Positions 11,644-23,701 of a stretch of 64,000 bases of DNA are shown in pieces. Within the stretch, counting starts at the first letter, position 1. Each line of letters opens with the position of its first letter. Origin of the DNA: Silene conica (Eukaryota > Streptophyta > Magnoliopsida > Caryophyllales > Caryophyllaceae); NCBI GenBank assembly GCA_029255685.2, contig CM055314.2, positions 4,978,399-5,042,398 on the forward strand, written 5' to 3'. A program made the translations under genes and the position numbers. The notes under the pieces were generated by a model, which searched no databases, had not been told where the DNA came from, and saw nothing but the letters and a program-made list of their open reading frames with translations.

Positions 11644-12390
11644 ATCAGATCATCTTTTCTTTTTCTGCCTTTCCTTACCTTAAAGCAGTAAAGCTTCAAC
11701 TTTTGCTGCACTTTTATATTTTTATGATGTGTTTTTTTTGGGATCTGTTTGCATTTTCGGAATTTCGGAAGTTAAATGTCTATTAAGGTTATGTGTTATT
11801 ATTGTATCAAACTTTTTAATCACTGAATACTTTTAAATACAAGTGTCGGTGTCGAGGGTTTTGTTCGAATAATTATTTCAAAAAGAAGCATTTTTGTTTA
11901 TAACCACGTAGCTCATTTATTGTTTTTAGGAGTTGTTTATAGGATAGTGCTACGGCGACACCGGGTGTTACTGATTTCGGTAACACCCAAATAAAAAAAT
12001 AGTAAAAAACAGAAAATAGAAAAGTAAATTTTCGTATTTGCGCCAATTTCGAAATGGTAGAACCGTAATTCACAGATTTATCATATTAATAAAATAAAAT
12101 ATAAATGATAATAATTAAAACTAAACATTAAGGTGGTTGATCAAGGGGGCCGACGGTGGTTGGCCGTCAACGCCGCCGGTCAAAGGTGGAGGTTTGGCCG
12201 CTAGTCTACGACGGTTGGCGACCATACGATAATGAACCATCAAAAATGTTTTTAGTGGAGCTTGAACACATAACCTCTAGATTGAAATACACTTGCTAAT
12301 GCCACTATGCCACATAAATCTTTTGATAAATTTGTATCTCTTTTGATATATATATATATATACGTATGTTAAAATTTGAGTTAAAACAAT
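11644..12390. other. Beta-tubulin 3' flank and a repeat shared with 20.3-21.2 kb
   Basis: The 3' UTR runs from 11644. At 11943-12300 a segment starting TAGTGCTACGGCGACACC, with internal GACGGTGGTTGGCCGTCAAC and a tRNA-like tail, is repeated in inverted orientation at about 20330-20680 (end GAGTAACACCTGGTGTCGCT). The neighbouring GTTTATAACCACGTAGCTCA also resembles sequence at 21181. I read it as a dispersed TIR element. A short TA repeat lies at 12348-12362. Confidence 0.5.
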
Positions 12391-12403
12391 ATATCTATCT
12401 ATC

Positions 12404-13110
12404 TATATTATTAAAGGAAACGTGTTTCGAATGATTTTATTGGCTGATATTTTTTCGAACTTTTTTCGAGCATTACGTAGACTCCAACTTTTATGAACTA
12501 CCTATATTGAATCTATTCGGTTTTGATTATTTCGTAATTTAAAAGATAGAGTTTCTATAACCAACAATTGCAAATCGACTCAAATGATAGAGTTTGTACA
12601 ACCAACGATTGCAATACATAATTTGAGTGTAGTAGAATATGATTTATTTAATAAAAATAAAGAAATAATTTATTCTTAATAATGAGATAGTCTTTCAATT
12701 AGGCGCAATTTCTATATCTATAAATAAATGCAACATGTCATTATTTTCCCTTCAATAACAATATTTTTTCCTTCGATAATTTTTCGAGCTTTTTTCGAGC
12801 ATTACGTAGACTCCAACTTTTATGAACTACTTATAACGAATCTATCGGTTTTGATTATTTCGTAATTTAAAAGATAGAGTTTGTATAACCAACGATTGCA
12901 AATCGACTCAAATGATAGAGTTTGTACAACCAACGATTGCAATACATAATTTGAGTGCAGTAGAATATGATTTATTTAATAAAAATAAAGAAATAATTTA
13001 TTCTTAATAACGAGATAGTCTTTCAATTAGGCGCAATTTCTATATCTATAAATAAATGCAACATGTCATTATTTTCCCTTCAATAACAATATTTTTTTCC
13101 TTCGATAATT
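12404..13110. repeat. Two-copy tandem repeat (329-bp period) behind a Helitron-like 5' end
   Basis: TCTATATTATTAAAGG at 12404 resembles a Helitron 5' end on the plus strand (A before TC). Inside, a unit containing GAGCATTACGTAGACTCCAA occurs at about 12468 and 12797 (period 329 bp); the two copies are nearly identical down to CAATAACAATATTTTT. I could not find a matching 3' end with confidence. Confidence 0.6.
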
Positions 13111-13247
13111 TTAAATATTAATTCCATTTTAATTATTCCATTTTAATTGATTTAATTAAACCGGTTTTTTTATTAACTGCATCATTATTGTTTTTTAACT
13201 GTATCATTATTCCATTTTAATTATTCCTTTTATTTTTTATTTTTTAT

Positions 13248-13372
13248 TTTTTTTTTGGTTCAACGAAGCGCGCACTTAGTCGCATTGCAATAGGGGAGGG
13301 GGGATTCGATCCTGGGACCTATTGTCCACAATACCTCTGTCTTAACCACTAGACTAAGACATCCTCGGTAAA
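13248..13372 (-). mobile_element. tRNA-derived SINE, minus strand
   Basis: Read on the minus strand it begins GATGTCTTAGTCTAGTGGTT (box A-like), followed about 35 bp later by GGATCGAATCC (box B-like), and ends near an A/T-rich tract. A second copy, over 85 percent alike by eye, lies at 30284-30401 in the same orientation. Confidence 0.7.
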
Positions 13373-13404
13373 TTATCCGTAACATTAATTGTTATCTTAA
13401 TTTA

Positions 13405-13435
13405 CTAGTTTAAATCCCGTGCAAAGTTGCACGGG
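13405..13435 (-). mobile_element. Helitron-like 3' terminus (minus strand)
   Basis: On the minus strand CCCGTGCAACTTTGCACGGG forms a hairpin and is followed after a short spacer by CTAG with T next to it, the Helitron 3' signature. The element would extend to higher coordinates. Its 5' end was not identified. Confidence 0.55.
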
Positions 13436-14525
13436 TATATATAAAATTGTTTAAAATTTGAGTTATAATTTATAGCAAATTAATATTTTCTCCGTCCACT
13501 TTAAACTCCTTATACTTTAGAAAATATCTTAAGTATTTTTGTCGATTATTTTGAATCCAACTTTATCATATGCTTACTCATTGATTATTTTGATGGATAA
13601 TTACACTAAGAAAGGTTCTTAATATAACATAACCGGAGTTATGATGATTTTGTAACCCGTTCAACTGCAATACACATGCATTACAATTAAAGATGTTAAA
13701 TTTTAATCCGACCCAACCTTAATCTTGAATATTTTATCCATTTTACAGTCAAGTCATGTAAATTATGACATGCAATTCGAGAGATATACGACTCTTATGG
13801 CTCGTTATTTCAGGGTCAAACCTGATAAATTGAAAATAAGTTTATATTAAAAGTATGTCAAATATTCCGAAAACATTAATAATTACATTTTATATAATAA
13901 TTTTTTGAAATTTTTTAATTTCAATGTATAAAAAATTATATTGTAACTAATATTAAGTTGTGATTTTTAATTAACAAACATGATAAAAAAATTTAATAAA
14001 ATAAATTTTGATTTTACAATTGTTCAATGTAAGAACTATGATTTCAATCAGTAATGAATATGTAGTATGATTAAAATAGTAGTATCAAATATGATTTAAC
14101 TAAAAAAAATACTCCTACATATTCCGAATAATCCTCCCTATTTAACGATGGCACGAGAATTGAAGGTAATTGAAGAGATTAAAGGTATTGTGGGTATTAT
14201 TGTGGGTGAAGTGATTAAAATAAGTATTGTTGTGTGGCAAAGTGATAGAGTTTTGTTATTAGATGGGCCGATGGGGTAATAAAAATAACTATAACACTTT
14301 ACAAAAAAAAGGAAATATATATGTAGAGTATTGTGAATAGACGATAAGGAATTGGGAAGTTATTGAAAATAGGAGGCAATATATTTTTATTCTAATGACG
14401 ATAGTAAAAAAAGGCGTTAAGAATGTTTTAACCCGTATTTTAACTTTGGTCGAAAGTGTGACTCATATTGAGATTACTGAGCGGTAGTAGACTCTCCAAA
14501 TTCAATCTCACATGGTTCAGAAAAA

Positions 14526-14581
14526 AGCGAAACCAATGATATTGCTCTATCAGTGGAACCAATGATATTGCTCTATCAGTG
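14526..14581. repeat. 27-bp tandem duplication
   Basis: ACCAATGATATTGCTCTATC is present twice in a row, with a unit of about 27 bp, in non-coding DNA. Confidence 0.85.
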
Positions 14582-14678
14582 GGATGTGGAGGGTTCCTTG
14601 GTAAATTTCTTTTTTTAATTGTCGGTACCACGGTTGAAGTTTCTTCTTTTATGAAAGTGGGGTATTCTTCGTGTTTTA

Positions 14679-16242
14679 CTAGTCTTAAACCCGTGCAAAT
14701 TGCACGGGTATGTTGATTTAAATATGTTATTAAAAACAGTGAAAAAAGAGTGATTAATTTTTCTATCAAGTTATGATTGAAATTTGAATTTAGTTATGAA
14801 TTTTAGTTGCATTAGAATATTCTACATAAAAATAATGTGATTTGAAAAAAAAGCACGTTATTTATACTCCGTAACATACTTAATTGGAGCAATTACGTGG
14901 AATATAAGTCACGTATCGCAAATTAATTTCACCTTTGCTAATCTATTTTGAGCTTAAGAAAATTGTATTGCTAAAGGAAGTGAAAATCATCCGAAGGCAC
15001 TGAAATTCATCCATATTTTAACCTGTCACTCTTAATAATCCGTATTTTAACCCGTCACTCTTTATAGAAGTTATGAGTTTCTTGACATGGTTACAATAAT
15101 GATATTTTGAACCGTTTTTAACCCGTCGCTCTTAAAAATCTGTATTTTGACCCGTGTTCCTTAAAAGTGATATGTATTTTTTCTTACTATGGGTATACGG
15201 TTCGCACCGTAAGGGAGTTCGCACGGGATCTTAACCCTAGTATATATTCATATATATGATTATACGAATGTCATTTATAGGAAATAATTTAATCGGTATA
15301 TGTATAAAAGCAATTAAATCATTCCAATAACATGGAGGGCCCACCGATTTTTCTTTGAAAAATTGACTTTCAACCACAGTGCGACACCTCAACACTGTGG
15401 TTGTTGCTTTTATATATAGGATTAGATCAATAAAGTAGTTGACTTTATGATAAATTTGGGGTATTATTTTTCTTCAGATCGAGTAAGTCACTGATTTTCA
15501 CCATCTATCCAAAAGGATGAGATAAGTTTGACCTAGTCGAGAGACTCAACCTTGCTAACAAAATAATGATACGAACAAAACATTTATATGAGATTTTAAA
15601 ATTATGTTTATTTTATAGACGATATTGCTAATAAAAATAATTTTATTTATATGTTAAAATAAACATAATTTCCGTCGCAGGTTTATCATTTAATTATTTT
15701 TCTCACCACATGGTAAATTTAACTATGTAAGGTTATTAGATAGTTCACATGTCTTTGAAAGACCGTCTTTCACTAAGTTAGTAGGAGACATAACATTGAA
15801 AATAGAAATTAAATAGCTCCCTCACTTTAAGCTGTCTCTCAATAAAACTATTAAGATACGGTCTCTCTAAAGTTTATGTATCACATGTAAAACGTCAAAA
15901 ATAATTTAAAGTCGCGAGGTACAAATTAGTACTTCATCTGTTTTTATGGGATCTACTCATTTGTTGAATATATGAGTGTAGTATTTTAATAAAATGAATT
16001 TATCATATAAAAAACGGAAAAAGTACCGATTTAATTGCCTAAGTAAAAAACTTAAAAACTATTGAGAATATACAATTTTTGAAATTGAGAAAATAAATTT
16101 TGATTTTTTTTTATAAAGTTCTATAATTTAGGAGTTATCTTAGAGAAAATTAATTTTCAATAGAAATGGCGGTGTATTAGTAGTTTGGACGAAAAAAAAA
16201 AATGTGATGATCGTGGTTGTTTTATTACTTTATATAGATAGA
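14679..16242 (-). mobile_element. Non-autonomous Helitron candidate (about 1.56 kb)
   Basis: On the minus strand the 3' end shows the hairpin CCCGTGCAATTTGCACGGG, then TTTAAGA and CTAG next to T. The 5' end candidate is TCTATCTATATAAAGTAATA preceded by A (minus strand, from 16242). No Rep/helicase ORF is present. A further plus-strand CTAG after a GCACGGG motif at 15237-15240 suggests nesting. The 5' end is uncertain because a similar sequence occurs near 17299. Confidence 0.5.
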
Positions 16243-16410
16243 TTCTAAATTTCGCATAGAAATTATAAATGTTGATTAGAGAACTCATGAAAAGGGTAGC
16301 GGAATTTTGTAATCAGCGTTGAGAAAAAGATGGGACACGATTTGAAGAAAGATAATCTTTTTTTGGGTTGAAGAATATCTTTTACTTTATTAGGGAAATA
16401 ATTAGAGTTG

Positions 16411-17207
16411 GGCTGTGTTTGGCAAGGCAAATAAGGTACCTGATTTGTCTGAAGTGACTTTTTTGGCAAAACAATCAGGTACCTTATTTTTTGTTCGGTG
16501 TTTGGCAAGTACCTGATTTGAGCGAAAAAGGTACCTGAAATAAAAAGCTACCCCAGGTAGCATTTTAGAAATCAGGTACCTGTTTCATTTTAATCTACCT
16601 ATTCTACCCTTGATTGAAACTGTGAACGAACCGTCGATGGAAATGAAAAGCATCCGCGATAGGATTGCTACTTTAATTTTGGGTGAAGCTTAATTAATAT
16701 TTTTTTTTGTATAATTTTAATAAAAAAATATTTTTGTATCGCTAAAATATATTTTCAAGGGTGTATTGTTTGAATTTTTTGTACCTTATTGTTATATGTT
16801 AATTATTTTCTCATTCTCTTTCAAATATATTGAAAAAACCTCATTATAACTTGTTAAATTTATACTTGAAATTAAAAATCTAAGATAAAAATTTAAGAAC
16901 CGGTATGTGAAGCCCGTCTTGCCCTCAGCCTAGTAAAAACGTAACGCCGTCAACGACAATAACACAAGAATAATAGTAAAAACGTAAAAATATCAATAAT
17001 AAATCATGTCCTTTTCCGTCATTTTGTTAAATATCAGCTACCTTTTCAGCTAATATCCAAACAGTTTTAACAAAAATCAGCTACCTTTTCAGGTCTTAAT
17101 TTTCAGCTACCTTTTCAGGTAGCTTTTGAGGCTTCAGGTACCTTTTCAGTTTTCAGCTACCTTTTCAGGTTTCAGCTACCTTTTCAGCTAGTTTTGCCAA
17201 ACAGACC
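16411..17207. mobile_element. TIR element built from TACC(T)TTTTCAG repeats
   Basis: GGCTGTGTTTGGCAAGGC at the left is mirrored by TTTTGCCAAACAGACC at the right. Both ends carry several copies of CAGGTACCT or CAGCTACCTTTTCAG in opposite orientations as subterminal repeats. Non-coding interior. A clean target-site duplication was not seen. Confidence 0.6.
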
Positions 17208-17770
17208 ATTGGTGGAGAGATGTGGTAGACAAGTGAGCAAGTAGGCGGGAAAAAAGATTGTGTTGTGGTTTCTGTTTTATTATTTTATATAGATAATGAT
17301 GAACCCTAATTCGATTGACAAAATCAACTAGCTTCCAATTTGGGGAAACTTGATGAATCCTAATTTAGGAAACTTGATAAACCTTAATTTAGAAAAAAAA
17401 AAAGACAAAAAAAAAAGAAAAAAAAAGGAATAAATTTTTTTTGTTATTGGGGTTCGAACACACGTTTATAAAAAAGGTGGTCTTTTACAAGTAGTCTTAA
17501 ACCAAGTAAGCAAGGGTATCAACACATTTATTTGGCAATTAGATATCATTATATTATTCGTGTACTTCATATTATTCGTGTATTTTATCTATTCATTTTT
17601 AAAGATTTAGTTTATCATTTCTTTATTTTTAAAGCAAATTATTGTTAGCTTAATTTTAGGAAAAATATTATTTGTATAATATCTTTTTACTTTTTTTAAC
17701 AATAATTCTTAAATCCTTCCATTTAACCATATCTTTTGCATTATATGATATCTTTTATATATAGGGTTGG
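17208..17770. other. Low-complexity intergenic sequence
   Basis: Contains a second Helitron-5'-like motif near 17276-17299 (minus-strand TCATTATCTATATAAAATAA), an A-rich tract at 17391-17427 and otherwise A/T-rich sequence. No gene supported. Confidence 0.35.
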
Positions 17771-18143
17771 GATCCGGTGAGAACCACCTTACAATGAAAA
17801 CCGGTGAGAACTCTTCCTTACGGGTTTTTTTTTTAAAAATTAATGACATAATTGGATTCGGCATGGAATTTTATGGCCAGAGAACATATTTCTTGTTCTA
17901 GAAAATAAATACTAGTGGCGGAAAAATGATAGATACGAAAAAATAGATAGTAGGTGCATGCAAATAAATAAAACGTATCTCACCTTGATTTCCGTCACTA
18001 GTATTTATTTTCTAGACCAAGAAATATGTTCTCTAGCTATAAAATGTCATGCCGAATCCAATTATGTTATTAATTTTTTTTTAAAAAGTCCGTAAGGTGG
18101 AGTTCTCACAAAGTTCTCATTGTAAGGTGGTTCTCACCGGATC
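17771..18143. mobile_element. Fold-back element with ~160-bp inverted arms
   Basis: The left arm begins GATCCGGTGAGAACCACCTT and the right arm ends in its complement. Arm homology runs inward through AATTGGATTCGGCATG and AGAACATATTTCTTG to ACTAGT near the centre, leaving a spacer of about 60 bp. It should form a long hairpin. Confidence 0.85.
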
Positions 18144-19505
18144 TCTTACTTTTTCACATACGGATTTTACTCTTTCACATACGTTTTTTACAATTTTATC
18201 CTTGTCATTTTTTTTCAATTCCTCCCACAATTGGTTTTTTTCCCCTTCCTTATTCGCTTCACCACCAATCCCACCGCTCTTTAATCCTCTGATCAATCAA
18301 GTCACCCACCGACTTCACTCTGGCCAACCACGATCTCAACATCATGGTTTTGTGATGACTCACTCACTCTGGCCGATCGCGATGTCAGCATCACCGACAA
18401 ATAAACATTGAAAAGAGTATAGAGTCGACGTTGTTAGCGAGACTAGGTTTCGTTCGGAAAGGCCCCTTAGCCTCTTGTCGTAGTTGGAGCCAATTTGACA
18501 ACCCGAACAACTTCTTCCTTACCCTGTCTATCCCGGCGGATCTACAGAGGTTGGGGTAGAAGCTTTATATTTCAACCTGCGCTCACCCACATCCAATCCA
18601 TCTCGCGTGTGGTGGCCGGTGGGAACCAGTATTGCAATCAGCCAATCAATATAGCGCATAATGGCTATAATCACATACAGATGCAATTACTTAATTTGCT
18701 TTAGACTTTATTTGTGATAATTTATTTATGAAATAATTCAATAATCGAGGGGTTCATGTTGCTAATTCGTCATTGGAATTTTGGCCTTTTCGCATGGCTA
18801 TCAGATCATGATTGATTGCCTACAAATTAACTTGTTATAATTATAATAGTTAATTACTCTTATTTAAGATTGTCATCTTTGTAAGTAATTAATCCATATT
18901 TGATTTTAGAACCCTAATTATTCAAGTTTTTAAACAATTTGATTTGATTTGAAGGAAAAAGTTATCATGTAGTTTAGGTTTAAGAAAAGGGTATTATATG
19001 GAAAATTAATGAAAAAGTGTATGTGAAAGAGTAAAGTTCGTATGTGAAAAAGTAATTCCGTTTAATATTTCCATATTTTTTAAACTGTTTTTTTATTTTT
19101 AATTATGCAAAAAAAATCACGTTTTATTTTTATACTTTCATATTTCATTTTATTTATATTTTTATATTTTCTCACGTTGTTTTTTCATTATACTTTTTAT
19201 TTATTGAAATAAATAATTACAATATTTTTATTATCAGTTTTTTATTTATATTACTGTTTTTTTCCATAATACAAATCTCGACCTACATACATAAAATATT
19301 TTACAAAATTAAGATAAATATTATAAAAGTAGTTTTGCATAATAAGTAGTTTTTCGTTTTAAAGGAGAGAAAAATAAAAATAAATATTATAATATAAGGA
19401 AAGTATTCTTCCGAAACTATTAAAAAAAGTGAAAGATATTATACACTTAATCCTTTCCTAAAATTGTGGTAACAATAATTTGTTTTAAAAAAGAAAAGTT
19501 CTAAA
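18144..19505. other. Intergenic sequence without supported genes
   Basis: Open frames near 18097-18411 and 18495-18704 are short and show no recognisable domain. The remainder is A/T-rich. Confidence 0.35.
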
Positions 19506-19705
19506 TTTGTAACTGAGGGTTTAGGGTTTCTAAATTTAGGGGTTAGGGTTTCTAAATTTATACTTGAGGGTTTAGAGTTTCTAAATTTAGGGATTAGGGT
19601 TTCTAAATTTATAATTGAGGGTTTAGGGTTTCTAAATTTAGGGCTTAGAGTTTCTAAATTATAATTGAGGGTTTAGGGTTTCTAAATTTAGGGGTTAAGG
19701 CTTTT
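19505..19705. repeat. Minisatellite containing the TTTAGGG telomere motif
   Basis: Repeats of GGGTTTAGGGTTTCTAAATT alternating with TTAGGGGTTAGGGTTTCTAA; about four units of 55-60 bp, each holding two TTAGGG-like cores separated by TCTAAATTTA. Distinct from a pure telomeric array. Confidence 0.8.
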
Positions 19706-20684
19706 CGAGACAAGTTTATTTAAACATTAAATCCGACATTTTATGTAAATTGACCTAATTTATATAGCCTAAAATATTTTATATGCAGCTACGATTAAAT
19801 TATATCAATCATAGCTTAAAACCGATATTTCATGAAAATACATTAAAGTTATAGTCTACGGTTTCTAAATTCTTTGTTAGGTTTTATAAAACTGACCATG
19901 CCTTAAAAACGCTATTTTATTTAACTACGTAATAAGTTATACCGATTATAGATTATATCCGACAATTCGTGTATATAGACCAAATTTATTTACAACGAGT
20001 AATATAGCTTAAAATATGTTTTTAATGTAAATACTAACCTAAATATTATATACAGTGAGATTTATAGTAATAACGAATGTAATAAAAATTACAATTCTAA
20101 CAACAAAATAAAGTATATATGAAAATTAGCTAAGCAATCGATTTAAGTAAAATATTAATAGCCGGAGTAGTGAATTTGTCTCATAATATATGTCATTGTG
20201 ATTTTAAGATATATAGCATGTCTCATAGGAAAATATATAAGTTGGATGTACATTTAAAGATTATTATAAATATATATTAGGTACATTTGCTGACATATAT
20301 ATAACAAAAGAGATATAAAAATCATAACAAGATGCAAGAGGTTATGGGTTCAAGCCCTGTTAAGCTCTTTTTTGAAATTTCATTTGACGGTTGTCTTCAA
20401 CCATTGACCGCCAACTAACGGTGTTGAACGGTGGGCAGTGCAACGGTGGTCAAACCGTTGAACGGTGGGCAGTGCACCAGTGGTCAAACCGTTGTGTTGA
20501 CGACATTTGAATATAATCCAAACCCTTAAATTATTTAATTAATGTTAGTTTCCTAAACTACCCTTTACCACAAATAAATTTAAAATTTGAATGTTGATGG
20601 AGGGAACCCAAAATACATACGTAATTACAATAATATCCCGGGTGTCGCTCAATTTGAGTAACACCTGGTGTCGCTATATCATTA
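19706..20684. other. AT-rich intergenic DNA with an inverted copy of the 11.9-kb repeat
   Basis: At 20330-20680 the sequence matches, in inverted orientation, the element at 11943-12300, including GGTGTCGCT ends and a tRNA-like GGTTCAAGCCC. Inside it a 39-bp unit (GAACGGTGGGCAGTGCA..) is tandemly duplicated at about 20423-20494. The rest is featureless. Confidence 0.45.
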
Positions 20685-21840
20685 TTCTTGTTTATATACG
20701 ACAATTTCATGTCTTACTAGATGTGTACTAGTAGAGACTACGTACGTGCGCGTGCCTCCGCGAGGCTGATATACCCCTCCCCTCTTCCTCTTCCTCTTAG
20801 GCCCTGTTCTTTCTGGCTTAATTTCAACTCCTTTCAATTTTGGTTGGTTGTATTCCGTTAAGTTTTATTTAGTTTCAAACAATTATTTTCAATTAATCTC
20901 TTCACAAAAGTAACTTTTAATTCAACTAAATTCACTTCACCTCAGTTTCACTCAATTTAGTTCAATTAAGCTCTACTCCAATTTATTCAATTCAGCTCGT
21001 TTCAGCCGAAAAGAACAGGGCCTTACTCCCTAAATAAAATTCATATTCGTGTGTAGTAGACGGGCGTAAATCAACTTTAGGACAGTGACGTTCTGTCACG
21101 CCACAACCTTCTCCAGTCCAGATAATAATTTTTTTGTTTGTTATTTTATTGCTACTACCGTGATAACAATCGAGTTTTATGTTTATCCACGTTGCTCACT
21201 TATTGTGTTTTAGACTTGTTTATATATAAAAATTTCTTATGCCTTACTAGATCTGTGCTCGTAGAGATTACGTACACCACATGACCCTTGATAGAGCGTC
21301 TGCGGCGCACTGCTAGCGGATATTTTTTAATGGTCAGATTATTTACATTTTTAGAAGCCTCCTGCTTCTTTCGTGAGACTAATTGTGCAAAGTCTCTGGT
21401 CAATCTTTCTTTTTCTTTTTCGAGACTGATGGTGCGAGTCTTCATTCGTCTCATAAATGCCATACAATGAAGCTTTAGTTTGTACACCGCTATATAAACC
21501 TTGCTCACCTGGAATCAGAAACACACAATCACACTCATCCAATATATTCTTCTTATTCTTCCTCTTACTCTCTAAATAAAATTCTAGCAACGTTCTTGGC
21601 GATACTCATCTGTTTCTCTACACCTACACCGGAGTAACATGCTAACATCGGTTGTGTAATCTAGGGGATTGAGTGCTATTAAAGTCATGTGTAGTAGACA
21701 ATGTATTAATCAACTTTAAAACAGTGACGTTTTGTCATGTCACACCCTTCTCAATCCAAATAAGATCTTCCTTTTATTTGTTATGTTATTGCTACTACCA
21801 TGAATCCATGATAACATGTTTTTGCTCTCCGAGTAATTAC
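20685..21840. repeat. Two-copy segmental duplication
   Basis: Copy A (about 20685-21216) and copy B (about 21217-21840) share in order: CTTGTTTATATA, TCTTACTAGAT, AGAGACTACGTAC, CTCTTACTCCCTAAATAAAA, GTGTAGTAGAC, ATCAACTTTA, CAGTGACGTT and TTATTGCTACTACC. Copy A carries an extra 223-bp MITE that is missing from copy B. No coding function is supported; the basic 102-codon frame on the minus strand of copy B is not conserved in copy A. Confidence 0.75.
20800..21022. mobile_element. Tourist-like (PIF/Harbinger) MITE, 223 bp, TTA duplication
   Basis: Termini GGCCCTGTTCTTTCTGGCT and AGCCGAAAAGAACAGGGCC are inverted repeats, flanked by TTA on both sides (20797-20799 and 21023-21025). The paralogous sequence at about 21561-21580 reads straight through CCTCTTACTC without the element, which is an empty-site confirmation. 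Confidence 0.9.
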
Positions 21841-22976
21841 TTGTTGAAATAATAGGAAAGAATTGAAGGGCAATTGTATTCAAAATAAGGCCATAACACA
21901 TATAAATAGATCCACAAATTCTTATTTGCAACGACAGGATACCGTTTTCTTTCACAAAATACCCACTTTTATATGGGTCAATCCAACCTCAAGCTCAAAC
22001 TTCCGAAACCTACATAATACGAATTCCTTTTATATGGGTCATCAAATACGGAGAATGGGTAACCGCAGAGGGAAGTGACACAGTTGAGGAGATCCAATGA
22101 TTACTTATATGACTAACAAACTAAACTTTCTTGATGACTAGTGCAATAACAAACTAAATATTGGTGACTAATGCAAAATAGTAGTAATTGTTTTTCTATG
22201 GGTTAACTTAGAACAGGCATCGCAAATTCTCATTTTAAATCGTCATTATCCATTTAGGCGTATAACGGGTCAAATACATACCAAATCACCCCACTTTTCA
22301 CCCAAAAAATAATAATTTTCTTGTCTTTATTACCCCACCTAGTAGTATTTGACCTGTTTTAAGCAAGACTTACAGTTAATGTATTTAATTAGTAACCTCT
22401 CTAAGAGAACGTTTACACTACAAATACCAAATATACACTTTAAAAAAAAAGATAAAAATAATAACCATCTATTATGAGAGAAATTCTCAACTAATATTAA
22501 TCGTACATTCTTGTTTCAAACGGTTTTAAATTAAGACGTACTCACAATCGAAAAAATGTTAAAATGACAAAGAAATTGTGAAATGTCTAAAATTAGAACC
22601 GTTGAAACAAGAATTGTTAAATATTAATATGTGTCAGCCTCTTATAAGAAATCCCAAAGGGAGGGTCGGTTCGAGTTGCGGTGAAGCACGGAGCCATGAA
22701 GCTAAAATTGGGTCGACCTTTTTTTTAATTGTGTCGCGTATAAGGTGGCTCATATAATCATATTCGACCTTGGTTCGATGGGCGTCGTAGTTGGGAGAAT
22801 GATTACCCGAACTATATTTGTTATTGTGCTCGTGAAGATTTAATAGAAGTTGCGTCGACCCGTCGACCTTTCGAGTTTCTTTCAAAGAAAAATTGGGTGG
22901 GTCCTAGAGTGTAAAGACTAAAGAGGCGAATGCGAAATTGGCAATTTGGCATGTTACACAATAAAGATACGGAGTA
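21841..22976. other. Intergenic sequence with MITE copies
   Basis: Partial (21912-21965) and fuller (22226-22376) copies of the CTCATTTGTGACGG family are visible, the latter with matching TAACGGGTCAAATAC and GTATTTGACCTG arms. The rest contains no supported gene. Confidence 0.45.
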
Positions 22977-23597
22977 TATTCATTATTCAATTAAATTTGT
23001 TCGATTGATTGGGTACACATGAAATCTCCGCAACCAGGTTTCAGAATTAGGCTAATGGAGCTCTCTCATTCAACCTCATAATTTCAGTTTTTTTCGGCCA
23101 ATAACGTGAATAATAACAGCCATGTCAGCTTCCATTAAATATTAACTTATTAATTAATATTCCAACTATATAATTACTTAAATTTCTCTTTTTTACCCTA
23201 TTTATCTTTTATTCTTTCTCTTTCCTAAATCTTATTTTATCTCACTTAATCTTTTTCGCCCCTTATATCTTTTTTCTATTCTATTACTAAAACCTCTTTT
23301 TATTGGAAAGTTATAAGTTTACATTTTTTAATTATATTTTACGCTTTTCAAGTTATACATCAAACTTTTAATGTCAATATGTTCTTATATATCTTAGGTT
23401 ATAGATATAATTTTTTTTATTTTTCTTTAAAGTATTTACATATACACCACATATATTATCAGTATATCTAACAACTTTAATTGATCATTTTCCGTCAAAA
23501 TTAAAATTGAACAACCCGTGAATTTTCACGGGTGTTACGCTAGTATTCATTATTCAATTAAATTTGTTCGATTGATTGGGTACACATGAAATCTCCG
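22977..23597 (+). mobile_element. Helitron-like insertion bounded by 54-bp perfect direct repeats
   Basis: A 54-bp block beginning TATTCATTATTCAATTAAAT lies at 22977-23030 and again, identical, at 23544-23597. Between them the segment ends ACCCGTGAATTTTCACGGGT (hairpin), then GTTACG and CTAG, with T following: a Helitron 3' end on the plus strand. A candidate 5' terminus (A then TCTCCGC) begins at 23025. It lies just upstream of the leader of the phosphoglycerate-mutase-like gene. Confidence 0.65.
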
Positions 23598-23701
23598 TAA
23601 AACTGCCATTTTCGCTTTCCATTTTGTTTGATCCCCATACTACGCCATTTCTGCTAACTCATACCTCCTCTCTTCTTCTTCTTCTTCTTCCTCGCTTTCA
23701 G

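Noticed and set aside
18097-18704. Two plus-strand frames of 104 and 69 codons
   Set aside because: Phe/Ser/His-rich low-complexity translations next to a fold-back element; no recognisable domain or splice structure.
21200-21590. Minus-strand basic frame of 102 codons (MSKVYIAVYKLKLH...)
   Set aside because: It lies in copy B of a segmental duplication and is not conserved in copy A; no domain recognised, and a second overlapping frame of similar length exists.
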